The notes under the pieces were generated by a model. It worked only from the letters and a program-made list of their open reading frames with translations. It did no database searches and was not told where the DNA came from. DNA of 64,000 nucleotides from Pantoea vagans (lineage in GTDB: Bacteria > Pseudomonadota > Gammaproteobacteria > Enterobacterales > Enterobacteriaceae): assembly GCF_001506165.1 (NCBI RefSeq), contig NZ_CP011427.1, positions 3,968,001 through 4,032,000 of the forward strand, read 5' to 3'. Each line of letters begins with the position of its first letter. Position 1 is the stretch's first letter. Below are positions 25,907-35,122 of the stretch, piece by piece. The translations under genes were made by a program, and so were the position numbers.

Positions 25907-26788
25907 ATGAGCGAGGTTTTAACAGCGGGCGCAGTGCCCGTAGTCACACGCCCTAAGCGCCGGGTACTGAATAAATTTCTGCGCAACAAAAGCGCCATGA
26001 TAGGTGCAGTAATCGTTGTGCTGTTTGTCGCCGTGGCGCTGCTGGCGCCCTGGCTGGCCCCCGCCGATCCGATCAAGGCTAACTTCCTGGCGGTGCGCAA
26101 AGCCCCTTCGGCACTCTTCTGGTTTGGTACTGACGAACTGGGCCGCGATATTCTGTCACGCCTGATTTGGGGTGCCCGCACCTCACTGCTGGCGGGCTGT
26201 ATCTCGGTGATGATCGCCATTTTGATTGGCGTGCCGCTAGGCTTGATTGCCGGCTACTGGCAAGGATGGTGCGACGGCATTATTTCGCGCTTTATCGAAG
26301 CCCTGCTGGCCTGCCCGTTTTTGATTCTGGCCATCGCCTTGGGTGCCTTCCTGGGACCGAGCCTCTCGAATGCGATGATCGCGATTGGCCTGTCGGCGAT
26401 GCCGATTTTTGCCCGCCTGACGCGAGGCCAGGTGATCGCCATCCGCCATGAAGAGTATATCGACGGCGCACGTGCCATTGGCTTGCCGGATCGCTGGATC
26501 ATCCTGCGCTATGTGCTGCCCAACGTGATGTCTCCGATTCTGGTGCAGGCCACCCTGGCAATTGCCTCCGCCATTATCACCGAAGCCAGCTTGTCCTTCC
26601 TCGGCCTGGGTCAGCAGCCACCTTCTCCTTCCTGGGGAGCGATGCTGAATACCGCCAAAGGCTATCTGGAGCAGGCACCCTGGATGTCGATTTTCCCAGG
26701 TCTGGCTATTTTTCTTACCGTGCAGGGCTTCAATCTATTGGGTGACGGACTGCGCGATGCGCTTGATCCGCGCAATGACTCACACTAA
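25907..26788 (+). CDS. Peptide-type ABC transporter permease (DppC family)
   Basis: 293-residue permease with a cytoplasmic N-terminal extension, a first helix at about residues 35-57 (GAVIVVLFVAVALLAPWLAP), the FGTDELGRDILSRLIWGART periplasmic motif typical of DppC, and the EAA loop RHEEYIDGARAIGLPD. The start is 2 bp after the preceding stop. Confidence 0.92.
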   Translation: MSEVLTAGAVPVVTRPKRRVLNKFLRNKSAMIGAVIVVLFVAVALLAPWLAPADPIKANFLAVRKAPSALFWFGTDELGRDILSRLIWGARTSLLAGCISVMIAILIGVPLGLIAGYWQGWCDGIISRFIEALLACPFLILAIALGAFLGPSLSNAMIAIGLSAMPIFARLTRGQVIAIRHEEYIDGARAIGLPDRWIILRYVLPNVMSPILVQATLAIASAIITEASLSFLGLGQQPPSPSWGAMLNTAKGYLEQAPWMSIFPGLAIFLTVQGFNLLGDGLRDALDPRNDSH

Positions 26789-26797
26789 GGAACCGTT

Positions 26798-28396
26798 ATG
26801 AGTGATTTGGATTTCAACGTTAGCTACGCCTCACACCGTGCCCCGATGATGGGACGCAATGCAGTGGCAACCTCACAGCCGTTGGCGGCACAAGCAGGCA
26901 TGCGCATGTTGCAGCAAGGCGGCAATGCGGTGGATGCCGCGATTGCCACCGCCATGGCGCTCACCGTGCTGGAACCCACTGGCAACGGCATTGGCAGCGA
27001 TGCGTTTGCGATTATCTGGGATGGCAAACAGCTGCACGGCTTGAATGCTTCCGGTCGCTCCCCCGCCACCTGGAGTGCGGATCGCTTTGCCGGGCACAGC
27101 ACCATGCCGGAAATCGGCTGGGAAGCAGTGACCGTACCCGGTGCGGTTTCCGCCTGGGTTGCGCTGGCCGAGCGCTTCGCCACCCTGCCGCTTACCACAC
27201 TGGCGCAACCGGCCATCGAATATGCCCGTGATGGTTTCCCGGTTTCGCCGTTGATTGCCCACTTGTGGCAGCGCGGTTACAACAAACTGAAAGCCCAACC
27301 GGGCTTTACCGCGTGCTTTGCACCGGATGGCCAGCCCCCGCGCGCGGGTGAACTGTTCCGTAACCCGGCGCAGGCTGCGACGTTGCAGAAAATCGCCGAA
27401 ACGCGCGGCGAAGCGTTTTATCGCGGGGAACTGGCGGAGAAAATCGTGGCCTTTGCCGAGCAGCATGGCGCAGCGCTCAGTATGGCCGACCTCAACAACC
27501 ACCGTGCTGACTGGGTCGATTTGCTGTCACGCCCCTTTGCCGGTGGATCGGTGCAGGAACTGCCGCCGAATGGTCAGGGCATCGCCACGCTGATTGCATT
27601 GGGTATTCTGGAGCAGTGGGATATTGGCCGTTATCAGCCTGATTCGGTGCCGTGGCTGCACCTGTCGATTGAGGCAATGAAGCTGGCACTGGTGGATCTG
27701 GATCGCTACGTCACGGATTACGATCATCTGGAATTCCCGGCAGAGCTGTTACTGAGCGACCATTATTTGCAGCAGCGTGCGCAACTGATCAATCCTGACC
27801 AGGCCGGTGATTTTACCTTCGGTTCACCGCAGCAAAGCGGCACCGTCTACCTCTCAACCGCCGATGCCAGCGGTATGATGGTGTCGTTCATCCAGTCCAA
27901 CTATATGGGCTTTGGCTCTGGTGTTGTGGTACCGGATACCGGCATCAGCCTGCAAAACCGTGGCTGCGGCTTCTCACTCGATCCACAGCATCCCAACGTG
28001 GTGGCAGGCGGGAAACGCCCTTTCCACACCATTATCCCGGCATTTGCTCTGGATGCCGCAGGCCAGCCATTGATGTCATTCGGCGTGATGGGCGGACCGA
28101 TGCAGGCGCAGGGGCATTTGCAGCTGGCGTTGCGCATCATGCAGCATAAACAGAACCCGCAGGCGGCGATTGATGCCCCACGCTGGCGTGTCGAGCAAGG
28201 CCGCGCAGTGGTGGTGGAACCAGGGATTGATCGTAACGTGCTGGCGAAGCTGCGTGAGATGGGGCACCAGATTACGGTGGAAGATCCGCTGCAAAGCTAC
28301 AATTTCGGCGGTGCGCAGGCGATTGTGCGCGATTCGCAAGGCTTCTACATTGCCGCCACCGAAAGCCGCAAAGATGGGCAGGCACTGGTGTTTTAA
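26798..28396 (+). CDS. Cytoplasmic gamma-glutamyltransferase-family Ntn hydrolase (YwrD/HpxW-like)
   Basis: 532-residue GGT-family protein without a signal peptide, so probably cytoplasmic, unlike periplasmic Ggt. The autoprocessing/catalytic threonine is Thr349 in QQSGTVYLSTADASG, which begins the small subunit after self-cleavage. The N-terminal substrate region reads AAQAGMRMLQQGGNAVDAAI and GNGIGSDAFAIIWDG. The size fits YwrD-type GGT homologues and HpxW (oxamate amidohydrolase) rather than E. coli Ggt (about 580). The substrate is therefore open: gamma-glutamyl compounds, acyl-amides or oxamate-like amides. As the last gene of a GntR/Dpp-type importer operon it most likely hydrolyses the imported compound. 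Confidence 0.85.
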   Translation: MSDLDFNVSYASHRAPMMGRNAVATSQPLAAQAGMRMLQQGGNAVDAAIATAMALTVLEPTGNGIGSDAFAIIWDGKQLHGLNASGRSPATWSADRFAGHSTMPEIGWEAVTVPGAVSAWVALAERFATLPLTTLAQPAIEYARDGFPVSPLIAHLWQRGYNKLKAQPGFTACFAPDGQPPRAGELFRNPAQAATLQKIAETRGEAFYRGELAEKIVAFAEQHGAALSMADLNNHRADWVDLLSRPFAGGSVQELPPNGQGIATLIALGILEQWDIGRYQPDSVPWLHLSIEAMKLALVDLDRYVTDYDHLEFPAELLLSDHYLQQRAQLINPDQAGDFTFGSPQQSGTVYLSTADASGMMVSFIQSNYMGFGSGVVVPDTGISLQNRGCGFSLDPQHPNVVAGGKRPFHTIIPAFALDAAGQPLMSFGVMGGPMQAQGHLQLALRIMQHKQNPQAAIDAPRWRVEQGRAVVVEPGIDRNVLAKLREMGHQITVEDPLQSYNFGGAQAIVRDSQGFYIAATESRKDGQALVF

Positions 28397-28400
28397 TATC

Positions 28401-28468
28401 GGTGGGCATTAATGCGCACCCTACGAAAAATTGCATCCAACTTTGTGAGGTCGCCATTTATGGCGACC
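28401..28468. repeat. Interspersed palindromic repeat, copy 1
   Basis: Two linked palindromes: GGTGggCATtAATGCGCACC (28401-28420, imperfect) and GGTCGCCATTTATGGCGACC (28449-28468, perfect). The same pair recurs at 46746-46818, and a half copy lies at 40221-40236. It follows the GGT-family gene and precedes yiaF, at the right edge of the accessory insertion. Confidence 0.85.
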
Positions 28469-28555
28469 GCCAGCCGTTGTGCACGCCAGGCCATTGCACT
28501 ATTCTTTAGGACCATTCCCACTGAATCGTATATATAGCCATAACAGGAGTTCAAC

Positions 28556-29269
28556 ATGGCGTCAGGATTATCCCGCATCTGGATGCGTACCGGCATGCTT
28601 ATGGTCAGCGCACTGGTAGTGCTGCAACTTACCGCCTGTGGCGATAAAGAAGGCGATCAACGTAAAGCCTTCACCGATTTCCTGCAGAACACCGCCATGC
28701 GTAGCGGTGAACATCTGCCCAGCCTGAGCGAAAACCAGAAGCAAACCTTCGGTAACTACGCCAGCGACTACGCCATCCTGTATGGCTTCTCTCAGCAGGC
28801 CAACCAGGCGGTTGAACAAGGCATGCGTCCCGTGGTGGATGAGCTGGCGGCAATCCGTGTACCGCAAGATTATCTGACCCGCCGTGATTCTCTGCGCCAG
28901 GCGAGCGGCAACCTGAGTGTGCTGTCGCAACAGATTCAAAGCGCCAAAATGCAGGCCGACAGCAGCAAAGCCACGCTAAAGCAGCCCGACGATCTGAAAA
29001 AAGTGTATGACAACGTGTATGCCAAAGTGGTGACGCAGCCTGCCAGTACCCTGATTCCCCTGCTGCCTCAGCTGCAGGCATTGAGCCAGGCGGCGGTGCA
29101 AACCGGTGACTATCTGCAATCACAGGGCACTCGCGTGAGCTTTAACGACGGCGGCGTGCAGTTCCCAACTCAGGATCAAGCCACGCAGTACAACACGCTA
29201 ATGAGCAACCTCTCCAGCAATGCACAAGCACTGACCCAAGCGCAAAATGCCGTGCAGGGTGGTTTGTAA
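28556..29269 (+). CDS. yiaF: DUF3053 lipoprotein YiaF
   Basis: 237-residue lipoprotein. The signal peptide ends in a lipobox (LQLTAC, Cys28) and the residue after Cys is Gly (no inner-membrane Asp+2 retention signal). The mature domain matches E. coli YiaF (DKEGDQRKAFTDFLQNTAMR; YAILYGFSQQ; IRVPQDYLT; VSFNDGGVQFPT). Function unknown. In E. coli it neighbours yiaG; here the pair is split by about 16 kb. Confidence 0.92.
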   Translation: MASGLSRIWMRTGMLMVSALVVLQLTACGDKEGDQRKAFTDFLQNTAMRSGEHLPSLSENQKQTFGNYASDYAILYGFSQQANQAVEQGMRPVVDELAAIRVPQDYLTRRDSLRQASGNLSVLSQQIQSAKMQADSSKATLKQPDDLKKVYDNVYAKVVTQPASTLIPLLPQLQALSQAAVQTGDYLQSQGTRVSFNDGGVQFPTQDQATQYNTLMSNLSSNAQALTQAQNAVQGGL

Positions 29270-29384
29270 CCGCGCGATGTAACCTGATGCCGGGCGGCCA
29301 GACGGTCGCCCCTACAGTCGTTATCCCTCCGTCCTTCTTTTCAGATTTTTCGTCACTTCCTTACAACTGACTTTTCTGCGTAGA

Positions 29385-29405
29385 CAGAGTGTGATCTGGC
29401 GCATT
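29385..29405. promoter_or_regulatory. CRP-like half site 1 upstream of mtlA
   Basis: TGTGA at 29390-29394 with N6 and a degenerate right half (GCATT). It is the most distal of five. Confidence 0.45.
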
Positions 29406-29419
29406 TTCGACCAAAAAAT

Positions 29420-29441
29420 GTTTGTGATCCAAATCACATTT
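29420..29441. promoter_or_regulatory. CRP site 2 upstream of mtlA
   Basis: TGTGA-N6-TCACA (29423-29438) in the context TTTGTGATCCAAATCACATT, close to the cAMP-CRP consensus. Confidence 0.85.
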
Positions 29442-29463
29442 ACGAGACAAACCTCATCCTTGC

Positions 29464-29485
29464 AAAGGTGACTTAAGTCACATTT
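29464..29485. promoter_or_regulatory. CRP site 3 upstream of mtlA
   Basis: GGTGA-N6-TCACA (29467-29482), one mismatch to the core consensus. Confidence 0.75.
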
Positions 29486-29536
29486 ATCACCTTGTTTTGC
29501 TTAATATTTCGCCACCGTACTTTTCTTACACCTCAA

Positions 29537-29558
29537 TAGTGTGATCTACGTCACCTTA
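29537..29558. promoter_or_regulatory. CRP site 4 upstream of mtlA
   Basis: TGTGA-N6-TCACC (29540-29555), one mismatch to the core consensus. Confidence 0.75.
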
Positions 29559-29580
29559 TAGCACCCCAACCACCCCAATA

Positions 29581-29633
29581 TTGCGTGATCTGCATCACAC
29601 TTATCCCGAATGCTACGCAGCGTAATAAACTAG
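29581..29633 (+). promoter_or_regulatory. CRP site 5 and mtlA promoter
   Basis: CGTGA-N6-TCACA (29584-29599) is centred at about 29591.5. The TAATAA box at 29623-29628 would put the start near 29633 if this is a class II CRP promoter (-41.5). E. coli mtl is also served by five CRP sites. Confidence 0.7.
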
Positions 29634-29749
29634 TGCTAGAGTCCGCGTGCATACAGTGATGCCACGGCCCGCGCCGGAATGGCTCAATAAAAGTCTTAAC
29701 AAAAACAACCGCGCTCTTATTGCAGCGCGTCTCAATAAGGGGTGGGTTT

Positions 29750-31675
29750 ATGTCCTCATCAGCGAAGGTCAAGGTCCAGAGCTTTGGTCGCTTTCTGAGT
29801 AACATGGTGATGCCAAACATCGGTGCGTTTATCGCCTGGGGTATCATCACAGCACTGTTCATCCCAACCGGATGGATTCCTAACGCAACGCTGGCGAAAC
29901 TCGTCGGCCCAATGATCACTTACCTGCTGCCACTGTTGATCGGTTTCACCGGTGGACGTCTGGTGGGCGGCGATCGCGGCGGCGTGGTCGGTGCTATCAC
30001 CACCATGGGCGTGATTGTCGGTGCAGATATGCCGATGTTCCTCGGCGCGATGATTGCCGGTCCACTGGGCGGCTGGGCGATCAAAACCTTTGACCGTATG
30101 GTTGATGGTAAGATCAAAAGCGGCTTCGAGATGCTGGTTAACAACTTCTCAGCCGGTATCATCGGTATGCTGTTGGCGCTGCTGGCGTTCATCGGCATCG
30201 GTCCGTTGGTAGAAGGTTTGTCGCACATCCTTGCGGCGGGCGTAAACCTGATGGTGCAGAACAACCTGCTGCCATTGACCTCGATCTTTGTTGAGCCAGC
30301 GAAAATCCTGTTCCTCAACAACGCCATCAACCACGGCATCTTCTCTCCTCTGGGCATCCAGCAGGCGAGCGAAGCCGGTAAATCTATCTTCTTCCTGATT
30401 GAAGCTAACCCAGGCCCGGGTATGGGCGTGCTGGTTGCTTACATGATTTTTGGTCGCGGTAGCGCCAAACAGTCTGCAGGCGGTGCGGCGATCATCCACT
30501 TCCTCGGTGGTATCCACGAAATTTACTTCCCGTATGTGCTGATGGCACCGCGTCTGCTGCTTGCAGTTATCCTCGGTGGTATGACCGGTGTGTTCACCCT
30601 GACCGTGCTGAACGGCGGCCTGGTGTCTCCTGCTTCTCCAGGTTCAATCCTGGCTGTGCTGGCGATGACACCAAAAGGGGCTTACTTCGCTAACATCGCT
30701 GCCATCATCGCCGCGTTTGCTGTCTCCTTCGTGGTCTCTTCTATCCTGCTGAAAACCAGCAAAGTGAAAGAAGATGACGATATCGAAGCCGCGACCCAGC
30801 GCATGCGTGATATGAAAGCGCAGTCAAAAGGCCAGACCGTTGCGGGTTCGCCAGTGATTGCCGATGCCAACAGCGTTGACGTCAGCCACGTGCGTAAAAT
30901 CATCGTCGCTTGTGATGCCGGTATGGGTTCCAGCGCCATGGGTGCAGGTGTGCTGCGTAAGAAAGTGCAGGATGCCGGTCTGAGCAATATTTCGGTGACC
31001 AACAGCGCGATCAACTCGCTGCCGGGGGATGTTGACCTGGTGATCACCCACCGCGATCTGACCGAACGTGCGATGCGCCAGGCGCCGCAAGCGCAGCATA
31101 TTTCGCTGAACAACTTCCTCGACAGCGCGCTGTACAGCAACCTGACCGAGCGTCTGGTGGCCGCCAACCGCAGCGAAGCACATCGTGAGACGGTGCAGAC
31201 CACGCTGGCAGACAGCTATGACGACGGCAGTGCCAATCTGTTCAAACTCGGTGCAAACAACGTGTTCCTCGGCCTGACCGCCAGCAACAAAGAGCAGGCG
31301 ATTCGCTTTGCCGGTGAGCAGTTGGTGAAAGGCGGTTACGTCCAGCCGGAATACGTCGAAGCGATGCTGGAGCGTGAGAAGCTGACCCCGACTTACCTGG
31401 GTGAGTCTATCGCCGTACCGCACGGTACCGTGGAAGCCAAAGATCGCGTGCTGAAAACCGGTATCGTGTTCTGCCAGTATCCCGCCGGTGTGCTGTTTGG
31501 TGAAGAAGCGGATGACGTTGCGCGCCTGGTGATCGGTATCGCGGCACGCAACAACGAACACATCCAGGTGATTACCAGCCTGACCAACGCGCTGGATGAT
31601 GACAGCGTGATTGAGAAGCTGGCGAACACCACCAGCGTTGAAGAAGTGCTGGCGTTGTTGTCGCCTAAAGCGTAA
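29750..31675 (+). CDS. mtlA: Mannitol-specific PTS enzyme IICBA
   Basis: 641-residue phosphotransferase permease that imports mannitol as mannitol-1-phosphate. Domains in order: IIC membrane channel (about 1-340; GITLF-type start [20 protein letters not shown], conserved [11 protein letters not shown]), IIB (about 380-475) with phosphocysteine Cys388 in [10 protein letters not shown], and IIA (about 500-641) with active His558 in AVPHGT. It matches E. coli MtlA throughout. The start at 29750 ([13 protein letters not shown]) gives the E. coli N-terminus and has AAGGGGTGGG upstream; an earlier in-frame ATG adds 10 unrelated residues. First gene of mtlADR behind the CRP sites. Confidence 0.97.
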   Translation: MSSSAKVKVQSFGRFLSNMVMPNIGAFIAWGIITALFIPTGWIPNATLAKLVGPMITYLLPLLIGFTGGRLVGGDRGGVVGAITTMGVIVGADMPMFLGAMIAGPLGGWAIKTFDRMVDGKIKSGFEMLVNNFSAGIIGMLLALLAFIGIGPLVEGLSHILAAGVNLMVQNNLLPLTSIFVEPAKILFLNNAINHGIFSPLGIQQASEAGKSIFFLIEANPGPGMGVLVAYMIFGRGSAKQSAGGAAIIHFLGGIHEIYFPYVLMAPRLLLAVILGGMTGVFTLTVLNGGLVSPASPGSILAVLAMTPKGAYFANIAAIIAAFAVSFVVSSILLKTSKVKEDDDIEAATQRMRDMKAQSKGQTVAGSPVIADANSVDVSHVRKIIVACDAGMGSSAMGAGVLRKKVQDAGLSNISVTNSAINSLPGDVDLVITHRDLTERAMRQAPQAQHISLNNFLDSALYSNLTERLVAANRSEAHRETVQTTLADSYDDGSANLFKLGANNVFLGLTASNKEQAIRFAGEQLVKGGYVQPEYVEAMLEREKLTPTYLGESIAVPHGTVEAKDRVLKTGIVFCQYPAGVLFGEEADDVARLVIGIAARNNEHIQVITSLTNALDDDSVIEKLANTTSVEEVLALLSPKA

Positions 31676-31689
31676 ACCACGTTTTAACT

Positions 31690-31745
31690 CCCTGGGGCGG
31701 GCAAGCCCGTCCCACATTTCCGGGGCGGATTTGCCCGCCCTTTCG
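31690..31745 (+). promoter_or_regulatory. GC-rich hairpins between mtlA and mtlD
   Basis: Two stem-loops (GGGCGGGC.../GCCCGTCCC and GGGGCGG.../CCGCCC, the latter followed by TTTCGT) occupy the 92-bp gap. They could set the mtlA:mtlD ratio by partial termination or mRNA stabilisation. Confidence 0.45.
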
Positions 31746-31767
31746 TCATTTGATATGGGTCAAATTT

Positions 31768-32916
31768 ATGAAAGCGTTACATTTTGGAGCAGGTAACATC
31801 GGCCGCGGTTTCATCGGTAAGTTACTGGCTGATGCCGGTATTGAACTGGTGTTCGCGGATGTCAATCAGGTGGTTCTTGATGCCCTTAACGCCCGTCATG
31901 AGTATCCGGTTCATGTGGTTGGCGAGCAGGCAAAAGTTGAAATGGTGACCGGCGTCAGCGCCGTTAATAGCACTAGCGACGATATCGTGACGCTGATTGC
32001 TGAGGTTGATATCGTTACCACGGCGGTTGGTCCGCAGATTCTGGAGCGCATCGCAGGTGGTGTCGCGAAGGGGCTGGCCAAACGCAGCGATAACGGTAAT
32101 GTCCGTCCGCTGAACATCATCGCGTGTGAAAACATGGTGCGCGGCACCAGCCAGCTGAAACAGCACGTGTTGAAAGCATTGCCAGAGCAGTATCACGCGT
32201 GGGTAGAAGCTAACGTCGGCTTCGTCGACTCCGCTGTGGACCGCATCGTGCCGCCATCTGAAGCCGGCAGCAACGATCCGCTGGAAGTCACCGTGGAAAC
32301 CTTTAGCGAGTGGATCGTTGACAAAACCCAGTTCAAAGGTGCACTGCCGAACATTCCGGGCATGGAACTCACCGATAACCTGATGGCGTTTGTGGAACGC
32401 AAGCTGTTCACCCTGAACACCGGCCATGCCATTACCGCTTATCTTGGTCAGTTGGCCGGCCACGCCACCATTCGTGATGCGATTCTCGATGAGAAAGTGC
32501 GTGCCGTGGTTCAGGGTGCGATGCAGGAAAGCGGCGCGGTGCTGATCAAGCGTTACGGTTTTGACGCCGATAAGCACGCGGCCTATATCCAGAAAATCCT
32601 CACCCGCTTTGAAAACCCGTACCTGAAAGACGATGTTGAGCGTGTTGGCCGCCAGCCGCTGCGTAAGCTGAGCGCCGGTGACCGTCTGATCAAGCCAACG
32701 CTGGGCACGCTGGAGTACAGCTTGCCGCACGCCAGTCTGGTGCAGGGCATTGCCGCCGCCATGCATTATCGCAGCGAAGCCGATCCCCAGGCGCAGGAAC
32801 TCGCTGCGCTGCTGGCAGAGAAAGGCCCACAGGCCACGCTGGCGGAGATCTCTGGACTGGACGCCAATAGCGAAGTGGTCACCTCTGTGGTGAGTGCTTA
32901 CAACGCTATGGCATAA
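31768..32916 (+). CDS. mtlD: Mannitol-1-phosphate 5-dehydrogenase
   Basis: 382-residue NAD-dependent cytoplasmic enzyme converting mannitol-1-phosphate to fructose-6-phosphate. The N-terminal Rossmann motif is [11 protein letters not shown] (residues 7-17); the polyol dehydrogenase catalytic region includes KxxxxN/H elements in [20 protein letters not shown] and GHAITAYLG. It matches E. coli MtlD in length and sequence. The start at 31768 ([12 protein letters not shown]) is the family start; six extra in-frame codons upstream are not conserved. Confidence 0.97.
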   Translation: MKALHFGAGNIGRGFIGKLLADAGIELVFADVNQVVLDALNARHEYPVHVVGEQAKVEMVTGVSAVNSTSDDIVTLIAEVDIVTTAVGPQILERIAGGVAKGLAKRSDNGNVRPLNIIACENMVRGTSQLKQHVLKALPEQYHAWVEANVGFVDSAVDRIVPPSEAGSNDPLEVTVETFSEWIVDKTQFKGALPNIPGMELTDNLMAFVERKLFTLNTGHAITAYLGQLAGHATIRDAILDEKVRAVVQGAMQESGAVLIKRYGFDADKHAAYIQKILTRFENPYLKDDVERVGRQPLRKLSAGDRLIKPTLGTLEYSLPHASLVQGIAAAMHYRSEADPQAQELAALLAEKGPQATLAEISGLDANSEVVTSVVSAYNAMA

Positions 32917-32940
32917 TGCGCGCCCTTTAATAGCTCATTC

Positions 32941-32963
32941 GGGCACGGTGGCCAACCGTGCCC
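32941..32963 (+). promoter_or_regulatory. Hairpin between mtlD and mtlR
   Basis: Perfect 9-bp arms GGGCACGGT/ACCGTGCCC with no T-run following. It lies in the 65-bp gap and is more likely an mRNA processing or stability stem than a terminator. Confidence 0.45.
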
Positions 32964-32981
32964 GTCGGCGGTATCTGAACG

Positions 32982-33527
32982 ATGCAGGCAATAATGGAAG
33001 AGAAGCAAGCTTTTGAAAACCGGGTGCTAGAGCGCCTGAACGCCGGTCGATCGGTGAGAAGCTTCCTGATCGCCGCCGTTGAGTTACTCGCCGAAGCGGT
33101 GAACCTGCTGGTCTTGCAGGTGTTTCGCAAAGACGATTATGCCGTTAAGTATGCGGTGGAACCCTTGCTGCTGGGTGATGGCCCGCTGGGGGAACTCTCC
33201 GTGCGCCTGAAGCTAATCTACGGCCTGGGCGTGATCAATCGCCACGAATATGAAGATTGTGAACTGTTGCTGGCGCTGCGTGAGGAGTTGAATCACGACA
33301 CCAGCGATTACCGCTTCACCGACGATGAAATTCTGGGTCCGTTTGGCGAACTGCATTGCGTCGTGGCCTGGCCACCGCAGCCCGACTTCACCCGTGAAGA
33401 CGATGCACTGCGCAGTATGCAGCAGCAACGCTATTTGCAGATGGTGCGTTCCACCATGGTGCTGTCGTTGACGGAGCTGATTTCCCGCATATCGCATAAG
33501 CAGGCGTTTAAGAAACCTGCGGTTTAG
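32982..33527 (+). CDS. mtlR: Mannitol operon repressor MtlR
   Basis: 181-residue MtlR/FumE-family protein. It matches E. coli MtlR (FENRVLERLNAGRSVRSFLI; DDYAVKYAVEPLLLGDGPLG; HEYEDCELLLALREELNH). E. coli MtlR represses mtl expression but contains no classical DNA-binding motif and may act through a partner. The start at 32982 (MQAIMEEKQAF) aligns with the internal MQATMEQTQAF of E. coli, whose protein has a short extra N-terminus; an ATG at 32994 is an alternative. Confidence 0.94.
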   Translation: MQAIMEEKQAFENRVLERLNAGRSVRSFLIAAVELLAEAVNLLVLQVFRKDDYAVKYAVEPLLLGDGPLGELSVRLKLIYGLGVINRHEYEDCELLLALREELNHDTSDYRFTDDEILGPFGELHCVVAWPPQPDFTREDDALRSMQQQRYLQMVRSTMVLSLTELISRISHKQAFKKPAV

Positions 33528-33604
33528 GCAAATCCCCGCTTTGCTGCAAATTCACCCCAATTTGATGTATCCTTTGCCTGTTTTCCTTAACGAGTTTCCC
33601 CCTG

Positions 33605-33967
33605 ATGAAAGAACAAGAAAAAGCCGAGATCAAACGCCTCAGTGACCAGTTAGACGCGTTGAATCGCAAAGAACCGCAGCTGCTGGAAGCGGGCGATGCC
33701 GAAAAGCTCGGCGAGCTGTTGAAAGAGAAAGAGACGCTGGTGCAGGAAATTGAGCGTCTGCGTAATGTGCGTGATGAAAAACTGAGCAAAGAAGCGCAGC
33801 AGTTGCAGAAGCTGGGCTTCAGCCGTGAAATCACCAAGAAAGAACAGGCTAACATGGGCGCATTAAAGAAAAGCGTGCGCGGCCTGGTGGTGGTGCACCC
33901 GATGACCGCGCTGGGGCGTGAGATGGGGCTGAAAGTGATGACCGGCTACGCGAAGCAGCCGTTCTGA
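33605..33967 (+). CDS. yibL: Ribosome-associated protein YibL (DUF2810)
   Basis: 120-residue basic, highly helical protein. Its first ~70 residues form a charged coiled coil ([14 protein letters not shown] ... [20 protein letters not shown]) and its C-terminus ([20 protein letters not shown]) is conserved in YibL, a small protein found with ribosomal particles in E. coli. It lies 77 bp after mtlR with its own upstream space; E. coli yibT, which lies between mtlR and yibL there, is absent. Confidence 0.9.
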   Translation: MKEQEKAEIKRLSDQLDALNRKEPQLLEAGDAEKLGELLKEKETLVQEIERLRNVRDEKLSKEAQQLQKLGFSREITKKEQANMGALKKSVRGLVVVHPMTALGREMGLKVMTGYAKQPF

Positions 33968-33974
33968 TAGGTGA

Positions 33975-34940
33975 TTACGCGGCGTGTGACACGTCGCGTT
34001 CTACGCCGCCCGCGGCCAGCAGCACTTGCTCATTGAGCGTATCCAGCATGGCGTAACGGCGGCGATACTCGGCGCGTTTCTTGCTGGCAATCTCTTCAAG
34101 ATCCTTCCGCTCCATACGCAGTGGCAGCGTAAACATTTCATCCTGACGCATTTCCCCGCCCAGTGAGCGCCAAAACTCGCTGTAGCTGGCAAAGAATTTG
34201 TCGCCCTTGCTGTGACGATAGCGCAAACTGCGGAACACATGAGTGGTATCCCCCACCGCCGTGATAGCTTGTACGCCGCACTGCTGCGCTAAAATAAACA
34301 CCGCTTCCATCAGTAAACGTTTCGGGAAGACACCCTGCGCGGCTTTTGTCGCATCACGGATGACATCGTTAGAAATGTGTTTCCGCGGCCCCTGTAATCC
34401 ACCAATCAATAATGTTCGCGTGTTTTTTTCCTGAATGATGGAAAACGAGAGTGAAGCAATATTCATGTTTTGATAATGCAGCGTCAGGGTTATTTCACCT
34501 TCACGATCAAAATGTCCCGGACAGCAGTGAATAACAAACGCCTCATCATTTTTTCCTGTAAAGGCAGCAATCACGTTTTTTGCCGGGCTTAACATCAGTT
34601 GACGCAGGCTGGCATTATCCAGCTTATTCATCAACTGGTAATGGTCCAGCAATGCTTGTGCGCGCTGTGCCACACTGAAACCGGCACACAGATAAGGGCG
34701 ATGCGGTTTGGCAGGCAGTAAACCCTGCATACACAATAGCTGTGGCAGAAACGGCAGCTGCGCCAGTTCGTTGAGATAATTAAAGGTGGTAATTGGGAAT
34801 ACCAGAGAGCGTAACGCATATTTAAAGCGGAACATTTTACTGTTCCATAATTTATCCGGTGTGACTTTGCCACTGATTAACGGCAAAAACAGCGCGGTCG
34901 ACGAATGATTATCCGTCACAGAGGTTGTGATAGTAGACAT
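33975..34940 (-). CDS. VirK/YbjX family protein (DUF535)
   Basis: 321-residue protein of the VirK/YbjX family. Typical elements are visible: FKYALRSLVFPITTFNYLN near residue 40, EGEITLTLHYQNMNIASLSF near residue 150, IGGLQGPRKH near 180 and the C-terminal VGDTTHVFRSLRYRHSKGDK region. Relatives are PhoP-linked in some enterobacteria and associated with resistance to antimicrobial peptides or lipid A remodelling; the biochemical role is unknown. It is convergent with yibL (7 bp apart), with upstream DNA of lower GC than its neighbours. Not clearly orthologous to any one E. coli gene. Confidence 0.85.
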   Translation of the reverse strand: MSTITTSVTDNHSSTALFLPLISGKVTPDKLWNSKMFRFKYALRSLVFPITTFNYLNELAQLPFLPQLLCMQGLLPAKPHRPYLCAGFSVAQRAQALLDHYQLMNKLDNASLRQLMLSPAKNVIAAFTGKNDEAFVIHCCPGHFDREGEITLTLHYQNMNIASLSFSIIQEKNTRTLLIGGLQGPRKHISNDVIRDATKAAQGVFPKRLLMEAVFILAQQCGVQAITAVGDTTHVFRSLRYRHSKGDKFFASYSEFWRSLGGEMRQDEMFTLPLRMERKDLEEIASKKRAEYRRRYAMLDTLNEQVLLAAGGVERDVSHAA

Positions 34941-35069
34941 AGTTATTTTAGCTTCGCGAGATCGACTGCGGCTACTGTATGCCCCAAATTATCAACGACG
35001 CGTTAATAACGACCACAAGGGAATTATCAGTGAGGGAAATATCGGAGTGGTTGAAGAAGTGTTTAGATT

Positions 35070-35106
35070 TCGTAAGGAAGAAACCGGTGAAACAGGTTCA
35101 CCGGTT
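35070..35106 (-). terminator. Terminator of sodA
   Basis: AACCGGTGAA/TTCACCGGTT stem (35082-35106) with T-rich TTCTTCCTT following on the minus strand, 17 bp past the sodA stop. Confidence 0.75.
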
Positions 35107-35122
35107 GAGCACGATGGCAGAA

